Shown here: piece by piece, positions 8,649 to 17,631 of the stretch
Layout: every line of letters begins with the position of its first letter
Position numbering within the stretch: the first letter of the stretch is position 1
Assembly: GCF_005771535.1 (NCBI RefSeq)
Contig: NZ_VANU01000001.1
Span: 744,001-808,000 of the forward strand
DNA length: 64,000 nucleotides
DNA from: Arcobacter arenosus
Lineage (GTDB): Bacteria > Campylobacterota > Campylobacteria > Campylobacterales > Arcobacteraceae
Reading direction: 5' to 3'
Program-made: the position numbers and the translations under genes
The notes under the pieces: generated by a model
Told to the model about the DNA's origin: nothing
The model's input: only the letters and a program-made list of their open reading frames with translations
The model's database searches: none

Positions 8649-9692
8649 TTATTCAAGTACATTGGTTAATTCATTTAAAGTATCTAAATGATTAAGCATT
8701 GAATCATCACAATTGATATAAATATCTTGTTTACCTATGATATAACTTTTACCTGAAATTTTGTTGTTAATAACATTGTAGTTTTTTTGTTTTTCAACAC
8801 TTTCAAAAACTCCAATAAATTTTGTATCTCTTAAGGAAATAGTTTCTAATTTATCTCCTTGTTTTATTTTGTTTTCATAATATAAATATGCAAGTCTAGC
8901 TGAAGTTCCTGTTCCTGTTGTACTTCTACAAATAACCCTAGGGTGTACATAAGTAGTTGAAGGGGAACTATAAAAACCTTCCTCTTTTTTTGTAAGGTCA
9001 CCCATAAAATGTAAAAAAGGAACAGGTCCTACATCACCTAAACTATAATGTTTAAAACTCTCTTTTTTTCTAATTGCTTCAATTATCATATATGCAGTTT
9101 TAGACAATTCTTCCTCTTCACTCTTATTTAATTTAAAACCAAATTGAGAAGCTTCAACTAAAACATAAAACCCACCACTATAAGCTATTGAATAAGTAAC
9201 TTCTCCTAAATTTGGTACCTCAATTATCTGTTTATAAGAGTGAATATAACTTGGTAACCCTTGACAAGTTACAGATTCAACAATACCATTTACAATATTT
9301 GCTTCAATATCAACTAAACCTGCTGGGGATTCAAGTTTAAAACTTATAATCCCCTCTTTTTTAGCTACTAAGCCTTTTTCAATAACTGCAGTTGCAGTAC
9401 ATAAAGTATTAGAACCTGAATAAATAGGATATCCCATAACCTCCATTATAATATATCCTGCAACTGCTTCTCTTTGGGATGATGGAACTATTAAGTCAAT
9501 TGACATTTCCGGAACGCCATAGGGTTCAAAAAGTAATGTTTTTCTTAAACCATCTCCATGTTTTTGTAAATATTCCATTTTTTCTCTTACTGTTTTTCCC
9601 GGAAGATTTTTTACTCCAGAAAAAACAATTCTACTTACATCTCCTCCAGCATGGGTATCAATTAAACCTATTTTATGAAATTTTGAATTCAT
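8649..9692 (-). CDS. Proline racemase superfamily protein with Ser/Thr at the catalytic positions
   Basis: A 347-aa member of the proline racemase / hydroxyproline epimerase / trans-3-hydroxyproline dehydratase superfamily: 'IDTHAGGD', 'YSGSNTLCTATA', 'GGFYVLVEA', 'CRSTTGTGTSAR'. True racemases have Cys in both catalytic loops (MCGHG and DRSPCGTGTSA). Here they read Ser92 and Thr259, and the usual His after the first is Ser94, so simple racemase activity is unlikely. Dehydratase branches carry substitutions at these sites. Its place in the ectoine operon suggests action on a hydroxylated intermediate such as 3-hydroxy-diaminobutyrate from hydroxyectoine; that is inference. It overlaps the upstream oxidoreductase by 4 bp. 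Confidence 0.75.
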   Translation of the reverse strand: MNSKFHKIGLIDTHAGGDVSRIVFSGVKNLPGKTVREKMEYLQKHGDGLRKTLLFEPYGVPEMSIDLIVPSSQREAVAGYIIMEVMGYPIYSGSNTLCTATAVIEKGLVAKKEGIISFKLESPAGLVDIEANIVNGIVESVTCQGLPSYIHSYKQIIEVPNLGEVTYSIAYSGGFYVLVEASQFGFKLNKSEEEELSKTAYMIIEAIRKKESFKHYSLGDVGPVPFLHFMGDLTKKEEGFYSSPSTTYVHPRVICRSTTGTGTSARLAYLYYENKIKQGDKLETISLRDTKFIGVFESVEKQKNYNVINNKISGKSYIIGKQDIYINCDDSMLNHLDTLNELTNVLE

Positions 9693-10849
9693 AAAGAATC
9701 CTTTAGAGCAAACTCTTTCCCATATTCATCCCATTTTGAATCAGGAACTACAACAACTTTTCCAAGATAGTTATTTGACCTATTTGCAAAATACTCTTCA
9801 CATTTATGAAGGTTGGAAAGCTTAAATGTTGCATGAAGCATAGGTTTTAATTTACCCTCTCTAATCCATTTCATTAATTGTTTTACTTCATTTCTAGTTC
9901 CATGGGAAACACCATGAATCTCTATTTGATATAGATATATTTTTGACCACATAATTTGTGTTATATTATCTCCACTTGCCCCTGCAATACTAAGTCTTGG
10001 ATAATCATCTTTGTTTTTCATATCTGTAATCATACAGTCTAAAAAAACATTTGTGTAATCTCCACCAACCATATCCATAACTGCATCAATGGCTTTCCCA
10101 TTTGTTGCTTCTAAAACTCTTTGGTTTAAACTATTTATATCAGCCCTATCAATTACTTTTTCGGCTCCTATTTTTAAAAGTTGAGCCTCTTTTTCTTTAC
10201 TACTTAAGGCATAAGGAATTGCTCCTAAGATTCTACACATTTGAATTAAAGCAGTTCCAACTCCACCACTTGCCCCAGAAACTAATACTAAATCCCCCTC
10301 TTTTACCCTAGAAGCATTTAACATTCTAAGTCCAGTTTGATATGAACACATACCTAAACTTGCAAGTTGGGCATCACTTATATCTAAATTTGACATATTA
10401 TAAAAATTTTCATCTGGAACTACTACATATTCAGCAAAACCTCCATTACATCCATGACCTATATAATCAGGGGTTAAATTTAGATTATCATTTTTTTCAG
10501 GGTCTAAATAGATATTAAAATCAATTAAACCTTTTTTTCCAATTCTACTAGTTGAAACTCCAAACCCAACCTCTACTATAGTTCCTACTATATCTGCACC
10601 TTGAATTCTAGGAAATGTAAAAGTATTATTCCCACTCATATCAAAGGAAGTAATTTCATCTTTATTTTTATCATCCACCCCATAAACACCAATTCTAGCT
10701 TTTCTATCGGTGTTGTTTTTGGCAGTTGCGTGAACCTCAACTAATACCTCGCCTTTTTTTGGTTTTGGTATTGCAACATCTTTGTACTCTATTTTATTAA
10801 TATCACCATGTCCTGTTAAAACCATAGCTTTCATTGTTTTATTTTTCAT
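9689..10849 (-). CDS. MDR-family NAD(P)H-dependent oxidoreductase (zinc-type alcohol dehydrogenase-like)
   Basis: About 386 aa with a GroES-like N-terminal domain (MVLTGHGDINKIEYKDV, KNNTDRKARIGVYG) and a Rossmann domain with the nucleotide motif 'VSGASGGVGTALIQMC'. The catalytic zinc Cys is not evident, so it resembles the quinone-reductase/crotonyl-CoA-reductase side of the family. In this operon it could reduce an enamine/imine or ketone arising from hydroxyectoine breakdown, replacing EutC; this is inference. ATG at 10849 follows TTGGAC. It is separated from the upstream usp gene by about 150 bp of palindromic DNA and overlaps the next gene (ATGA). Confidence 0.78.
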   Translation of the reverse strand: MKNKTMKAMVLTGHGDINKIEYKDVAIPKPKKGEVLVEVHATAKNNTDRKARIGVYGVDDKNKDEITSFDMSGNNTFTFPRIQGADIVGTIVEVGFGVSTSRIGKKGLIDFNIYLDPEKNDNLNLTPDYIGHGCNGGFAEYVVVPDENFYNMSNLDISDAQLASLGMCSYQTGLRMLNASRVKEGDLVLVSGASGGVGTALIQMCRILGAIPYALSSKEKEAQLLKIGAEKVIDRADINSLNQRVLEATNGKAIDAVMDMVGGDYTNVFLDCMITDMKNKDDYPRLSIAGASGDNITQIMWSKIYLYQIEIHGVSHGTRNEVKQLMKWIREGKLKPMLHATFKLSNLHKCEEYFANRSNNYLGKVVVVPDSKWDEYGKEFALKDSL

Positions 10850-11002
10850 TTTTTTGTCCAATTAAGAATTTATTTAAATTATTTATAAAATATTGCAGGA
10901 TTAAAAACTTTAATCCTTATAATATGGACGAATAAGCTACCTTTGAATAGACTCTATTAAAACAATAGATACTATTGATTTTTCTGATATCAAATAAAAT
11001 CA
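10850..11002 (-). promoter_or_regulatory. Palindrome-rich intergenic region inside the ectoine operon
   Basis: Three inverted repeats lie between the usp gene and the oxidoreductase gene: a 9-bp stem 10897-10905/10909-10917, AATAGA/TCTATT at 10946-10951/10953-10958, and CAATAG/CTATTG at 10963-10968/10972-10977. They could be a processing or termination site, or operators for a second promoter. No convincing -35/-10 pair is visible. Confidence 0.4.
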
Positions 11003-11458
11003 TCATATAACCATTACTGGGATTTTTGAAAGACCTGTAACTTTATGTGAAACTCCACCTAAAAGATAACCACTTAAATCCCCTCTTCCTTGCTTTCCAA
11101 TTACAATTAAATCGACATCCTCTTCTTTTATAAAATCTAAAATCTCTTTTGCTACTTGTCCAACTCTAATAAAACCTCTTACTCTATGTTTCTCTAGTCC
11201 ATATTCAATAGCAACCTCTTTTGCCTTTGCAACTAACTCTTTTGCATAAGCTCTCATAACCTCATCTAAATTTGCAGCTTCATCATCTATTTGGCGTGGC
11301 AGCATTGATAAAGAAGCCTCAGTAAAACTGTGATGTCTAAAAACTGACAATATATTTATTTGAGTTTGGTCATTTTCCATAGCCATTTTACAAGCTAAAT
11401 CTAAAGCTTTATTAGCTTGCCCTGAGCCATCAGTTGGTACTAATATTTTTTTAAACAT
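11003..11458 (-). CDS. UspA-family protein, TeaD-like
   Basis: A 151-aa universal-stress-protein fold with 'ILVPTDGSGQANKAL' at the N-terminus and the ATP-binding 'GKQGRGDLSGYLLGGVSHKV' near the C-terminus. The segment 'RHHSFTEASLSM' is strongly reminiscent of TeaD, the Usp protein encoded beside the Halomonas ectoine transporter TeaABC, which is reported to modulate uptake. Here too it directly follows the TRAP large subunit. Start ATG 11458 has AAGGAG 6 bases upstream. Confidence 0.85.
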   Translation of the reverse strand: MFKKILVPTDGSGQANKALDLACKMAMENDQTQINILSVFRHHSFTEASLSMLPRQIDDEAANLDEVMRAYAKELVAKAKEVAIEYGLEKHRVRGFIRVGQVAKEILDFIKEEDVDLIVIGKQGRGDLSGYLLGGVSHKVTGLSKIPVMVI

Positions 11459-11481
11459 GACATCTCCTTTTTACTTAAAAA

Positions 11482-13242
11482 TTATTCTATAACTTGTGCA
11501 CCAAAACCAAATAGGTTTTGAAAATAGTCAATCACACTTAAATCCCTAAAGGCAACATCCCTTAAAAACAGTGCAATATCTGGGAAAAAGATTAAAGCAA
11601 CTGATACACTTAAAAGGATAATAATAAATGGTGGAGTGCCTTTAATTACTTCTAGATATGGTCTTTTAAATACAGCAATAGCTGTAAAAATATCACAACC
11701 AAAAGGTGGTGTTGCAGAACCAATTGCTACTTGTAAGGTGATAATTGTCCCCACTAAAACAGGGTCTAAGCCAACTGAATTTACAATTGGTGCAAAAATA
11801 GGAACTAAAACTAATATAACTACAATTGGATCAACAAACATACATCCAACAAAAAAAGCAATTGATATTACAAATAAAACCTCATATGGTCCCATTTCTG
11901 TAATCCCTATAGAACTTAATATTTCTTGAGGAATTTGAGCAAAAGATAAAACCCATGCAAATCCAGCTCCAGCTCCAACTAATATAAATACAACAGCAGT
12001 TACTAATCCAGTTGATTTAGCAGTTGCATATAAATCTTTTAATTTCATTGTTTTAAAAACAATACCTTCTAGAAAAATTGCATAAGCAACACTAACAGCA
12101 GCTGCTTCAGTTGGAGAAAAAATTCCCCCAAAGATACCACCAACAATAATTGCAGGGAAACCTAAAGGCCATAAAGCATTTAATAAAGCAGTACCCCTTT
12201 CTTTCCATGAGGCTTTTGGTTCAGTTGGGATATTATGTCTATAGGCATAAATAATACTATAGATTGAAAAAAGAAAAAGAATTAATAATCCAGGTCCAAT
12301 CCCAGCAATAAAAAGTTCAGGAATAGATGTTTTAGCAACAATCCCATAAATAATCATCCCAATACTTGGTGGAATTAAAAAAGCGATATCACTTGAGTTT
12401 ACAATTAATGCTAAAATAAATGATTCTTTATATCCACCTTTTTTAAGTCTTGGTCTTAAAGGGGATCCAATTGCAACAACAGTTGCTTGGGTAGAACCTG
12501 AAACCGCACCAAACATAGCACAAGCACCTGCCGTACTTACTGCAAGTCCACCCTTAATATGTCTTACAAAAGCCATTACCAAATCAATAAGCTTTTCAGC
12601 ACTTTTTCCTCTAGTCATAATATCAGCAGAAAGGATAAACATAGGAACAGCAATTAATGCAGCTGGCCTAATACCTCCCATCATCTGTTGAATAAGAAAC
12701 TCCATTTTTGAAAAATCACCATCAAAAAGTAAAAAAATACCTAAAGAGGTTCCTGCAATTAAAGGAATCATCATAGGAAAACCAAGTAATAATAAAATCA
12801 CCATTAAAGAAAAAATAGATGCAGATAGATGATTTTTTAAAAATTCAGTTATTTTAAAACTTGTATCTTTTATGGTACTTGTATCAATTAATGAAGCTAA
12901 AAGTGCACCCTCTTCTGAAATCATTTTCACTTCAATATTAAGCTTTCCATCACTCAAATCTTTTATATCAATATTTTCTACTTCCCAAAAACCATTTTTG
13001 TCGGACTCTGTACTAAAAGAAAGTTCTTTATTTTTTTTATCTTTTATTTTTAAATTTATAATTTGCCATTTATGGGAAGAAAAATCTTCTGATTCTGCTG
13101 AACCATAAATAAAAAGATTAACCTTATCCTCAATGGCAATTTCATCAAAATATAAAGTTACATTCTCTTTAGAAAAAGCGGATATGGAAAATCCCATTAA
13201 AATTGTTAAAATTATTAAAAACTTTTTTATAAACTTTTGCAT
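11482..13242 (-). CDS. TRAP transporter large permease (DctM/TeaC-like) with an extra N-terminal exported domain
   Basis: The C-terminal ~440 aa are a standard DctM permease: 'GFPMMIPLIAG', 'GKSAEKLIDLVMAFVRHIKGGLAVST', 'GSTQATVVAIG', 'IPPSIGMIIYG'. About 140 residues precede it, beginning with a signal peptide (cut after about 'FSISAFS') and continuing as a polar beta-rich domain ('WQIINLKIKDKKNKELSF', 'GFWEVENIDIKDLSDGK') before the first permease helix near residue 143. Ordinary DctM proteins are about 430 aa, so at 586 aa this is a fusion. The extra domain should face the periplasm. AAGGACACAAA precedes the ATG. It carries ectoines inward with the Q and P subunits, by context. Confidence 0.85.
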   Translation of the reverse strand: MQKFIKKFLIILTILMGFSISAFSKENVTLYFDEIAIEDKVNLFIYGSAESEDFSSHKWQIINLKIKDKKNKELSFSTESDKNGFWEVENIDIKDLSDGKLNIEVKMISEEGALLASLIDTSTIKDTSFKITEFLKNHLSASIFSLMVILLLLGFPMMIPLIAGTSLGIFLLFDGDFSKMEFLIQQMMGGIRPAALIAVPMFILSADIMTRGKSAEKLIDLVMAFVRHIKGGLAVSTAGACAMFGAVSGSTQATVVAIGSPLRPRLKKGGYKESFILALIVNSSDIAFLIPPSIGMIIYGIVAKTSIPELFIAGIGPGLLILFLFSIYSIIYAYRHNIPTEPKASWKERGTALLNALWPLGFPAIIVGGIFGGIFSPTEAAAVSVAYAIFLEGIVFKTMKLKDLYATAKSTGLVTAVVFILVGAGAGFAWVLSFAQIPQEILSSIGITEMGPYEVLFVISIAFFVGCMFVDPIVVILVLVPIFAPIVNSVGLDPVLVGTIITLQVAIGSATPPFGCDIFTAIAVFKRPYLEVIKGTPPFIIILLSVSVALIFFPDIALFLRDVAFRDLSVIDYFQNLFGFGAQVIE

Positions 13243-13251
13243 TTTGTGTCC

Positions 13252-13821
13252 TTATACTTCCATATCATTATTACTATCGCTATAACCATCTCTTACATTT
13301 GTTGAAAGAAATACATCATCTTCTCTTATATTCTTAACAACTGTAAAAAAGTATTGAAGTCCAGTAACGGTAAATCCAATTGGTACCCACAAATATACAT
13401 AAAATACAGGGATTCCAATAGCGGGTAAAATTCTTCCACTTTCATATACTTCAACAATATACCCATATGAATATTTTGCTAATATAAACATAAAAATTGA
13501 AGTGATTAAAGAGATAAATATCATAAAGACTTTTCTAATTTTTGTAGGGAGAGCATCATATATTGCAGACATTCTAATATGTCTTCCATTTCTAGCGGCG
13601 TAACTTAAACCTGCAAAGGTAACTATTACAATAAAAATCATATTTAATTCATCGGTTATTGTTAATGCATCATTAAAAATAAACCTTGTAATAACTGAAA
13701 GTATAGTTATAATTGCCATTGCAATTACACCTAATGCAAGCATAACACCTTCAAATTTACTTAACATTTTGTCTATAAAATCTAAGGCTTTTAGTATTGG
13801 GTTTTTTGTACTAGTGTCCAT
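13252..13821 (-). CDS. TRAP transporter small permease (DctQ/TeaB-like)
   Basis: A 189-aa protein with four hydrophobic helices. The usual DctQ features are 'VITRFIFNDALTITDELNMIFIV', 'TFAGLSYAARNGRHIRM' and a C-terminal 'YLWVPIGFTVTGLQYF'. It bridges the binding protein and the large permease. It lies 9 bp before the large subunit gene and is separated from the binding-protein gene by a hairpin region. Confidence 0.88.
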   Translation of the reverse strand: MDTSTKNPILKALDFIDKMLSKFEGVMLALGVIAMAIITILSVITRFIFNDALTITDELNMIFIVIVTFAGLSYAARNGRHIRMSAIYDALPTKIRKVFMIFISLITSIFMFILAKYSYGYIVEVYESGRILPAIGIPVFYVYLWVPIGFTVTGLQYFFTVVKNIREDDVFLSTNVRDGYSDSNNDMEV

Positions 13822-13831
13822 AATCTTTCCT

Positions 13832-13892
13832 TTTACTATAGTAGGTTACAACACTTTGTAATCTACTATAGTAAATCCACATAAAGTGGATT
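13832..13892 (-). promoter_or_regulatory. Paired hairpins between dctP and dctQ
   Basis: A 13-bp perfect inverted repeat (13832-13844 with 13863-13875) and a second stem (AATCCAC 13874-13880 with GTGGATT 13886-13892, extendable through 13867-13898 with one bulge) share the same middle strand, so they exclude each other. Hairpins at this place usually stabilise the binding-protein message and lower expression of the membrane subunits. Confidence 0.55.
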
Positions 13893-13907
13893 ACTATAAT
13901 TTATGAA

Positions 13908-14915
13908 TTATTTAGCATTTTTCTCAGCTTGGTCTAAATCTTTCATCATTTGTGTCATTATCTTTTTATTTGAATCACTTTTTGAAGCAAATGATTCTTG
14001 TACCGCTTTTGCTTTTTCTTTAAATACCTTTCTTTCATCTTCAGTTAAAGTTACAATTTTATAATTAGGATTTGTTCTTACAATTCTTCCTAATCCATAA
14101 GCATCAAGTTTTTGAGCCTCTTGTAAAATTGTTTTATGGGCAAATTCAGCAGCTTCTTGAACTAATTTTTTATCTCTTTTTGATAATCCATCATAGAACT
14201 TTTTATTTGCACTAACTGATGCGTTAAAGTGTCCATGACCAGTGTATGTTAAAACTTTTGTTAAATCATCTAAACCATAAGCTTCAATCCATACTGTTGG
14301 ATTTTCTTGTCCATCAACCATTCCTGTTTTAAGTGCACCAACTAAATCACCCCATGACATAGGTTGAGGAGATGCTCCAAAAGCTTTATATGTTTCAACT
14401 AAAATAGGTGAACCTGGCATAACTCTCATCTTTTTACCCTTTAAATCTTCAGGGGAATGAAACTCTTCAAATGTTGTAACAGCCATCTCTCCTTCAGGGA
14501 AAATAGATAATAGTTCTAATCCATGTTTATGGAAAATTGTTGGAAGCATCTCATTAACTACTTTAGAGTTTTTAAAGAAATAATCCAATTGTTTTGTATC
14601 TGTAGGCATTACATAAGGAACAGTAAAAATATCCATTTCAGGGATAGTTCCACCCATATATCCAGTTGATTGTCCTAAGAAATGAAGTAATCCAGCTCTT
14701 GTTTGTTCCATCATATCAGTTTCTTCACCTAAAGAACCAACCTTATATAACTCTATTTTATTTCTTGAATTATCTTCAATAAAACTCTTAAATGCAGTTG
14801 CATAAATACCTTGAGGGTCACTTGTACCTTCACCAAAAGCATATTTCCATGTTGCTGCACTTAAACTTGTAGCAGTAATTAAACCTGCTATTACCAATCC
14901 TTTAAATAATTTCAT
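13908..14915 (-). CDS. TRAP transporter substrate-binding protein, TeaA-like (ectoine/hydroxyectoine)
   Basis: A 335-aa DctP-type periplasmic binding protein with a signal peptide ending about 'SLSAA'. From memory of the family it aligns closely with ectoine-binding TeaA: 'GSLGEETDMMEQTRAGLLHFLGQS', 'FTVPYVMPTD', 'HGLELLSIFPEGEM', 'LVETYKAFGASPQPMSWGDL' and 'DGQENPTVWIEA' all have direct TeaA counterparts, including the segments that line the ligand pocket. With DoeA-type neighbours, ectoine or hydroxyectoine is the likely ligand. Confidence 0.88.
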   Translation of the reverse strand: MKLFKGLVIAGLITATSLSAATWKYAFGEGTSDPQGIYATAFKSFIEDNSRNKIELYKVGSLGEETDMMEQTRAGLLHFLGQSTGYMGGTIPEMDIFTVPYVMPTDTKQLDYFFKNSKVVNEMLPTIFHKHGLELLSIFPEGEMAVTTFEEFHSPEDLKGKKMRVMPGSPILVETYKAFGASPQPMSWGDLVGALKTGMVDGQENPTVWIEAYGLDDLTKVLTYTGHGHFNASVSANKKFYDGLSKRDKKLVQEAAEFAHKTILQEAQKLDAYGLGRIVRTNPNYKIVTLTEDERKVFKEKAKAVQESFASKSDSNKKIMTQMMKDLDQAEKNAK

Positions 14916-15009
14916 ATTAATTTCCTTTCTTTCTTTGGTTTACCACATCTTTCTCTGTTTAATTTTTTAAATATAAGCTTTTTTATTAAAACACCCCCTA
15001 TATTTAGTA

Positions 15010-16197
15010 TTATTTTAGAAATAATTGTCTTGGGAAATTACAAAAAGTCTCTACCCCATCTTTGGTGATATGTATACTTTCCGTAATCTCAACTCCCCAA
15101 TCCTCTTGCCAAATCCCTGGCATAAAATGAAAGGTCATACCGGGTTCAAGAACTGTTAAATCTGTACTTCTTAAACTACAAGTTCTTTCACCCCAATCCG
15201 GTGGATAACTAACTCCAATTGGATATCCATACCTTGCATTGTTTCTATCGATACCATATTTATTCATAACTTTTTGGGCTGCATTTGCAATATCAGCAGT
15301 TGTATTTCCTGGTTTTGCCATTTCAAGCCCAGCATCAATTGTTTCTTGAAGTGCTTTTTCAGCATCTAAAAACTTTTGATTTGGTTTTCCCATATAAATT
15401 GTTCTTGACATAGGAGCATGGTATCTTTTATAACATCCAGATATCTCAAAAAAAGTTGCTTCATTTTTTTTAAAAGGGCTATCATCCCAAGTAATATGTG
15501 AAGCTGAAGCTTCAGCTCCTGATGGAAGTAAAGGTACTATTGAAGGGTAATCTCCTCCATAACCATCAACTCCAGCAATTGCTGTTTCATAAATTTGTGA
15601 GACAACATGGGATTTTGGAATACCAGGTCTTACAATATCAAGTACTCTTTGATGAATTTTTTCGGTAATTCTTCCAGCAATTTTCATATATTCAATCTCT
15701 TTTGCAGACTTCTTACCCCTAACCCAATTTACTAAATTATTTGCATTTACAAAGGTTGCATTTGGCAAGGTTGCAGTTAATCTAAAATGAGCTTCTGCTG
15801 AGTAATAATAATTATCTCTTTCAGTGGCAATTACACATTTTTCCCATTTATTTTTTCTAAAAACATTTTCTCCTATCCAAGTCATTGGATGTTCGTCTAG
15901 ATTTTGTACATACATTTCAGGGTAGCCAATCATATTCTCTTTACTCATGTAACATCTAAGTAATGCCGCATTTACATCCATAAGTCTTCCAAACCAAATA
16001 GGTTCTTCATGGTCTAAAGAGATAATTACACCTTGGTGAACATAAAAAGACCATCCATCATATCCTGTTAGCCAATTCATATTTCCAGGGTCTGTTGCAA
16101 CTAAGACGTCAATTCGTCTTTGTTGCATTATAGATTTAACTCTTTTAACCCTTTGTATATATTCCTTTTTAGTAAAGGCAAGTTTTGTTTTACTCAT
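15010..16197 (-). CDS. doeA: Ectoine hydrolase (M24 peptidase fold)
   Basis: A 395-aa protein of the M24/creatinase fold that opens the ectoine ring to N-acetyl-diaminobutyrate in DoeA/EutD pathways. The signature 'DPGNMNWLTGYDGWSFYVHQGV' near residue 40 and 'IGYPEMYVQNLDEHPM' near residue 95 are typical of DoeA rather than of general Xaa-Pro peptidases. The C-terminal catalytic half contains 'PSGAEASASHITWDDS' and 'EPGMTFHFMPGIW'. ATG 16197 follows TTGGAG with good spacing; an upstream TTG is disfavoured. Known DoeA hydrolyses both ectoine and, as EutD, hydroxyectoine. Confidence 0.88.
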   Translation of the reverse strand: MSKTKLAFTKKEYIQRVKRVKSIMQQRRIDVLVATDPGNMNWLTGYDGWSFYVHQGVIISLDHEEPIWFGRLMDVNAALLRCYMSKENMIGYPEMYVQNLDEHPMTWIGENVFRKNKWEKCVIATERDNYYYSAEAHFRLTATLPNATFVNANNLVNWVRGKKSAKEIEYMKIAGRITEKIHQRVLDIVRPGIPKSHVVSQIYETAIAGVDGYGGDYPSIVPLLPSGAEASASHITWDDSPFKKNEATFFEISGCYKRYHAPMSRTIYMGKPNQKFLDAEKALQETIDAGLEMAKPGNTTADIANAAQKVMNKYGIDRNNARYGYPIGVSYPPDWGERTCSLRSTDLTVLEPGMTFHFMPGIWQEDWGVEITESIHITKDGVETFCNFPRQLFLK

Positions 16198-16212
16198 ATT
16201 TTTCTCCAAAAC

Positions 16213-17613
16213 TTAACTTTTAACAGGACCAACCCAAACTTGTTGAGTATTTACAAACATTTTAATTCCATGTGGTCCTAACTCTTTTCCAAGTCCAGAT
16301 TTTTTAACTCCACCACTTGGAAGTCTTGGGTCTGATTTAACTATCCCATTTATTGAAACTTGTCCGGTAACAATTCTTGAAGCTAGTTTTTTACCTTTTT
16401 CGACATCTCCTGTCCAAACAGAACCACCTAAACCATAATCTGTTGCATTTGCTATTTTTATAGCTTCCTCTTCATCTTTTACTTTTATAATTGAAGCTAT
16501 TGGTCCAAATGTTTCTTGACAAGAAACAACCATACCTGGCTCTACATCAGCTAAAATAGTTACAGGAAAGAAAAATCCTTGCATATCATCTAATCTTTGA
16601 CCACCAAGAACTAATCTAGCTCCTGCTGCTACTGATTTGTCAACTTGTTCATGCATCTCCTCAACCAACTCACGTCTTGCTATTGGTCCAATTGTTGTTG
16701 ACTCATCTTTTGGGTCTCCAAGTTTTAATTTCTCAAATCTTTCTTTTAATAAATCTATAAATTTTTCATAAATTGGCTCTTCAACAATAATTCTTTTAGC
16801 AGCAATACAAGATTGTCCTGCATTTATATATCTTGAAAGAACAACTACATCTGCGGCTTTTTCTAAATCTTGGGTATCAGCTAAAATAATAGCTGGGTCA
16901 CTACCACCAAGTTCTAAAACTACAGGCTTGATTTCACTTCCAGCAATAGCTCCAACAGCAGCTCCTGCTTTTGAAGAACCTGTAAGTGAAACTCCCATCA
17001 CATATTCATGTCTAATTACATCTTCAAGTAGTGAGTGTCCTACCATCAGATTTTGAACAACATTTGTAGGGAATCCAACTTTAGTAAAAGCTTCAACAAT
17101 TCTAAGTGCACATAATGGAGTATGTGAGTCATGCTTCATAATACAAGTATTTCCAGACATAAGAGCTGGTGCTAAATATCTAAAAGCTAACCAAAATGGT
17201 GCATTCCAAGGTAACACTCCAAGCGTCACTCCAAGGGGTAGATATTGAACATAACTTTCTGTTGCATCTGATTCTATATATTCAGTTTTTAAATACTCTT
17301 CAGCAAAACTTGCATAGTGTTCAGCGGCCCATGCAGCTTTATTAACTTCACCCCTTGCTTCATTTATTGGTTTACCCATCTCTTCAGTCATAGGAAGTGC
17401 ATAATAATCAAGGTTGTCTTTCATCTCTTTTGCCACTGCATTCAAAAGTTTTGCTCTTTGTTCATAATTTGTATTAATCCATTCGTTTATATATGCTTCT
17501 TGTGAATTTTGAACAATCTGTCTTGCTTCTTCTTTTGTATGCATTGGTACTTCACATACAATCTCTTCATTGTATGGATTTATTGATTTAAAGTGTGTTG
17601 GACTGTATCCCAT
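16213..17613 (-). CDS. NAD(P)-dependent aldehyde dehydrogenase (probable semialdehyde dehydrogenase of ectoine catabolism)
   Basis: About 466 aa with all ALDH landmarks: 'GVLPWNAPFWLAFRYLAPAL', the Gly-rich 'LTGSSKAGAAVGAIAG', catalytic Glu in 'VLELGGSDPAI', catalytic Cys in 'NAGQSCIAAKR' and 'QETFGPIASI'. The family resembles succinate-semialdehyde dehydrogenases. In DoeABCD pathways the partner of the transaminase is aspartate-semialdehyde dehydrogenase (DoeC), which makes aspartate; here either product is possible. ATG 17613 has AAAGGAG 5 bases upstream, so the longer frame to 17676 is rejected. The 16-bp gap to doeA indicates one transcript. Confidence 0.85.
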   Translation of the reverse strand: MGYSPTHFKSINPYNEEIVCEVPMHTKEEARQIVQNSQEAYINEWINTNYEQRAKLLNAVAKEMKDNLDYYALPMTEEMGKPINEARGEVNKAAWAAEHYASFAEEYLKTEYIESDATESYVQYLPLGVTLGVLPWNAPFWLAFRYLAPALMSGNTCIMKHDSHTPLCALRIVEAFTKVGFPTNVVQNLMVGHSLLEDVIRHEYVMGVSLTGSSKAGAAVGAIAGSEIKPVVLELGGSDPAIILADTQDLEKAADVVVLSRYINAGQSCIAAKRIIVEEPIYEKFIDLLKERFEKLKLGDPKDESTTIGPIARRELVEEMHEQVDKSVAAGARLVLGGQRLDDMQGFFFPVTILADVEPGMVVSCQETFGPIASIIKVKDEEEAIKIANATDYGLGGSVWTGDVEKGKKLASRIVTGQVSINGIVKSDPRLPSGGVKKSGLGKELGPHGIKMFVNTQQVWVGPVKS

Positions 17614-17631
17614 AATTTCTCCTTTAAAAAT

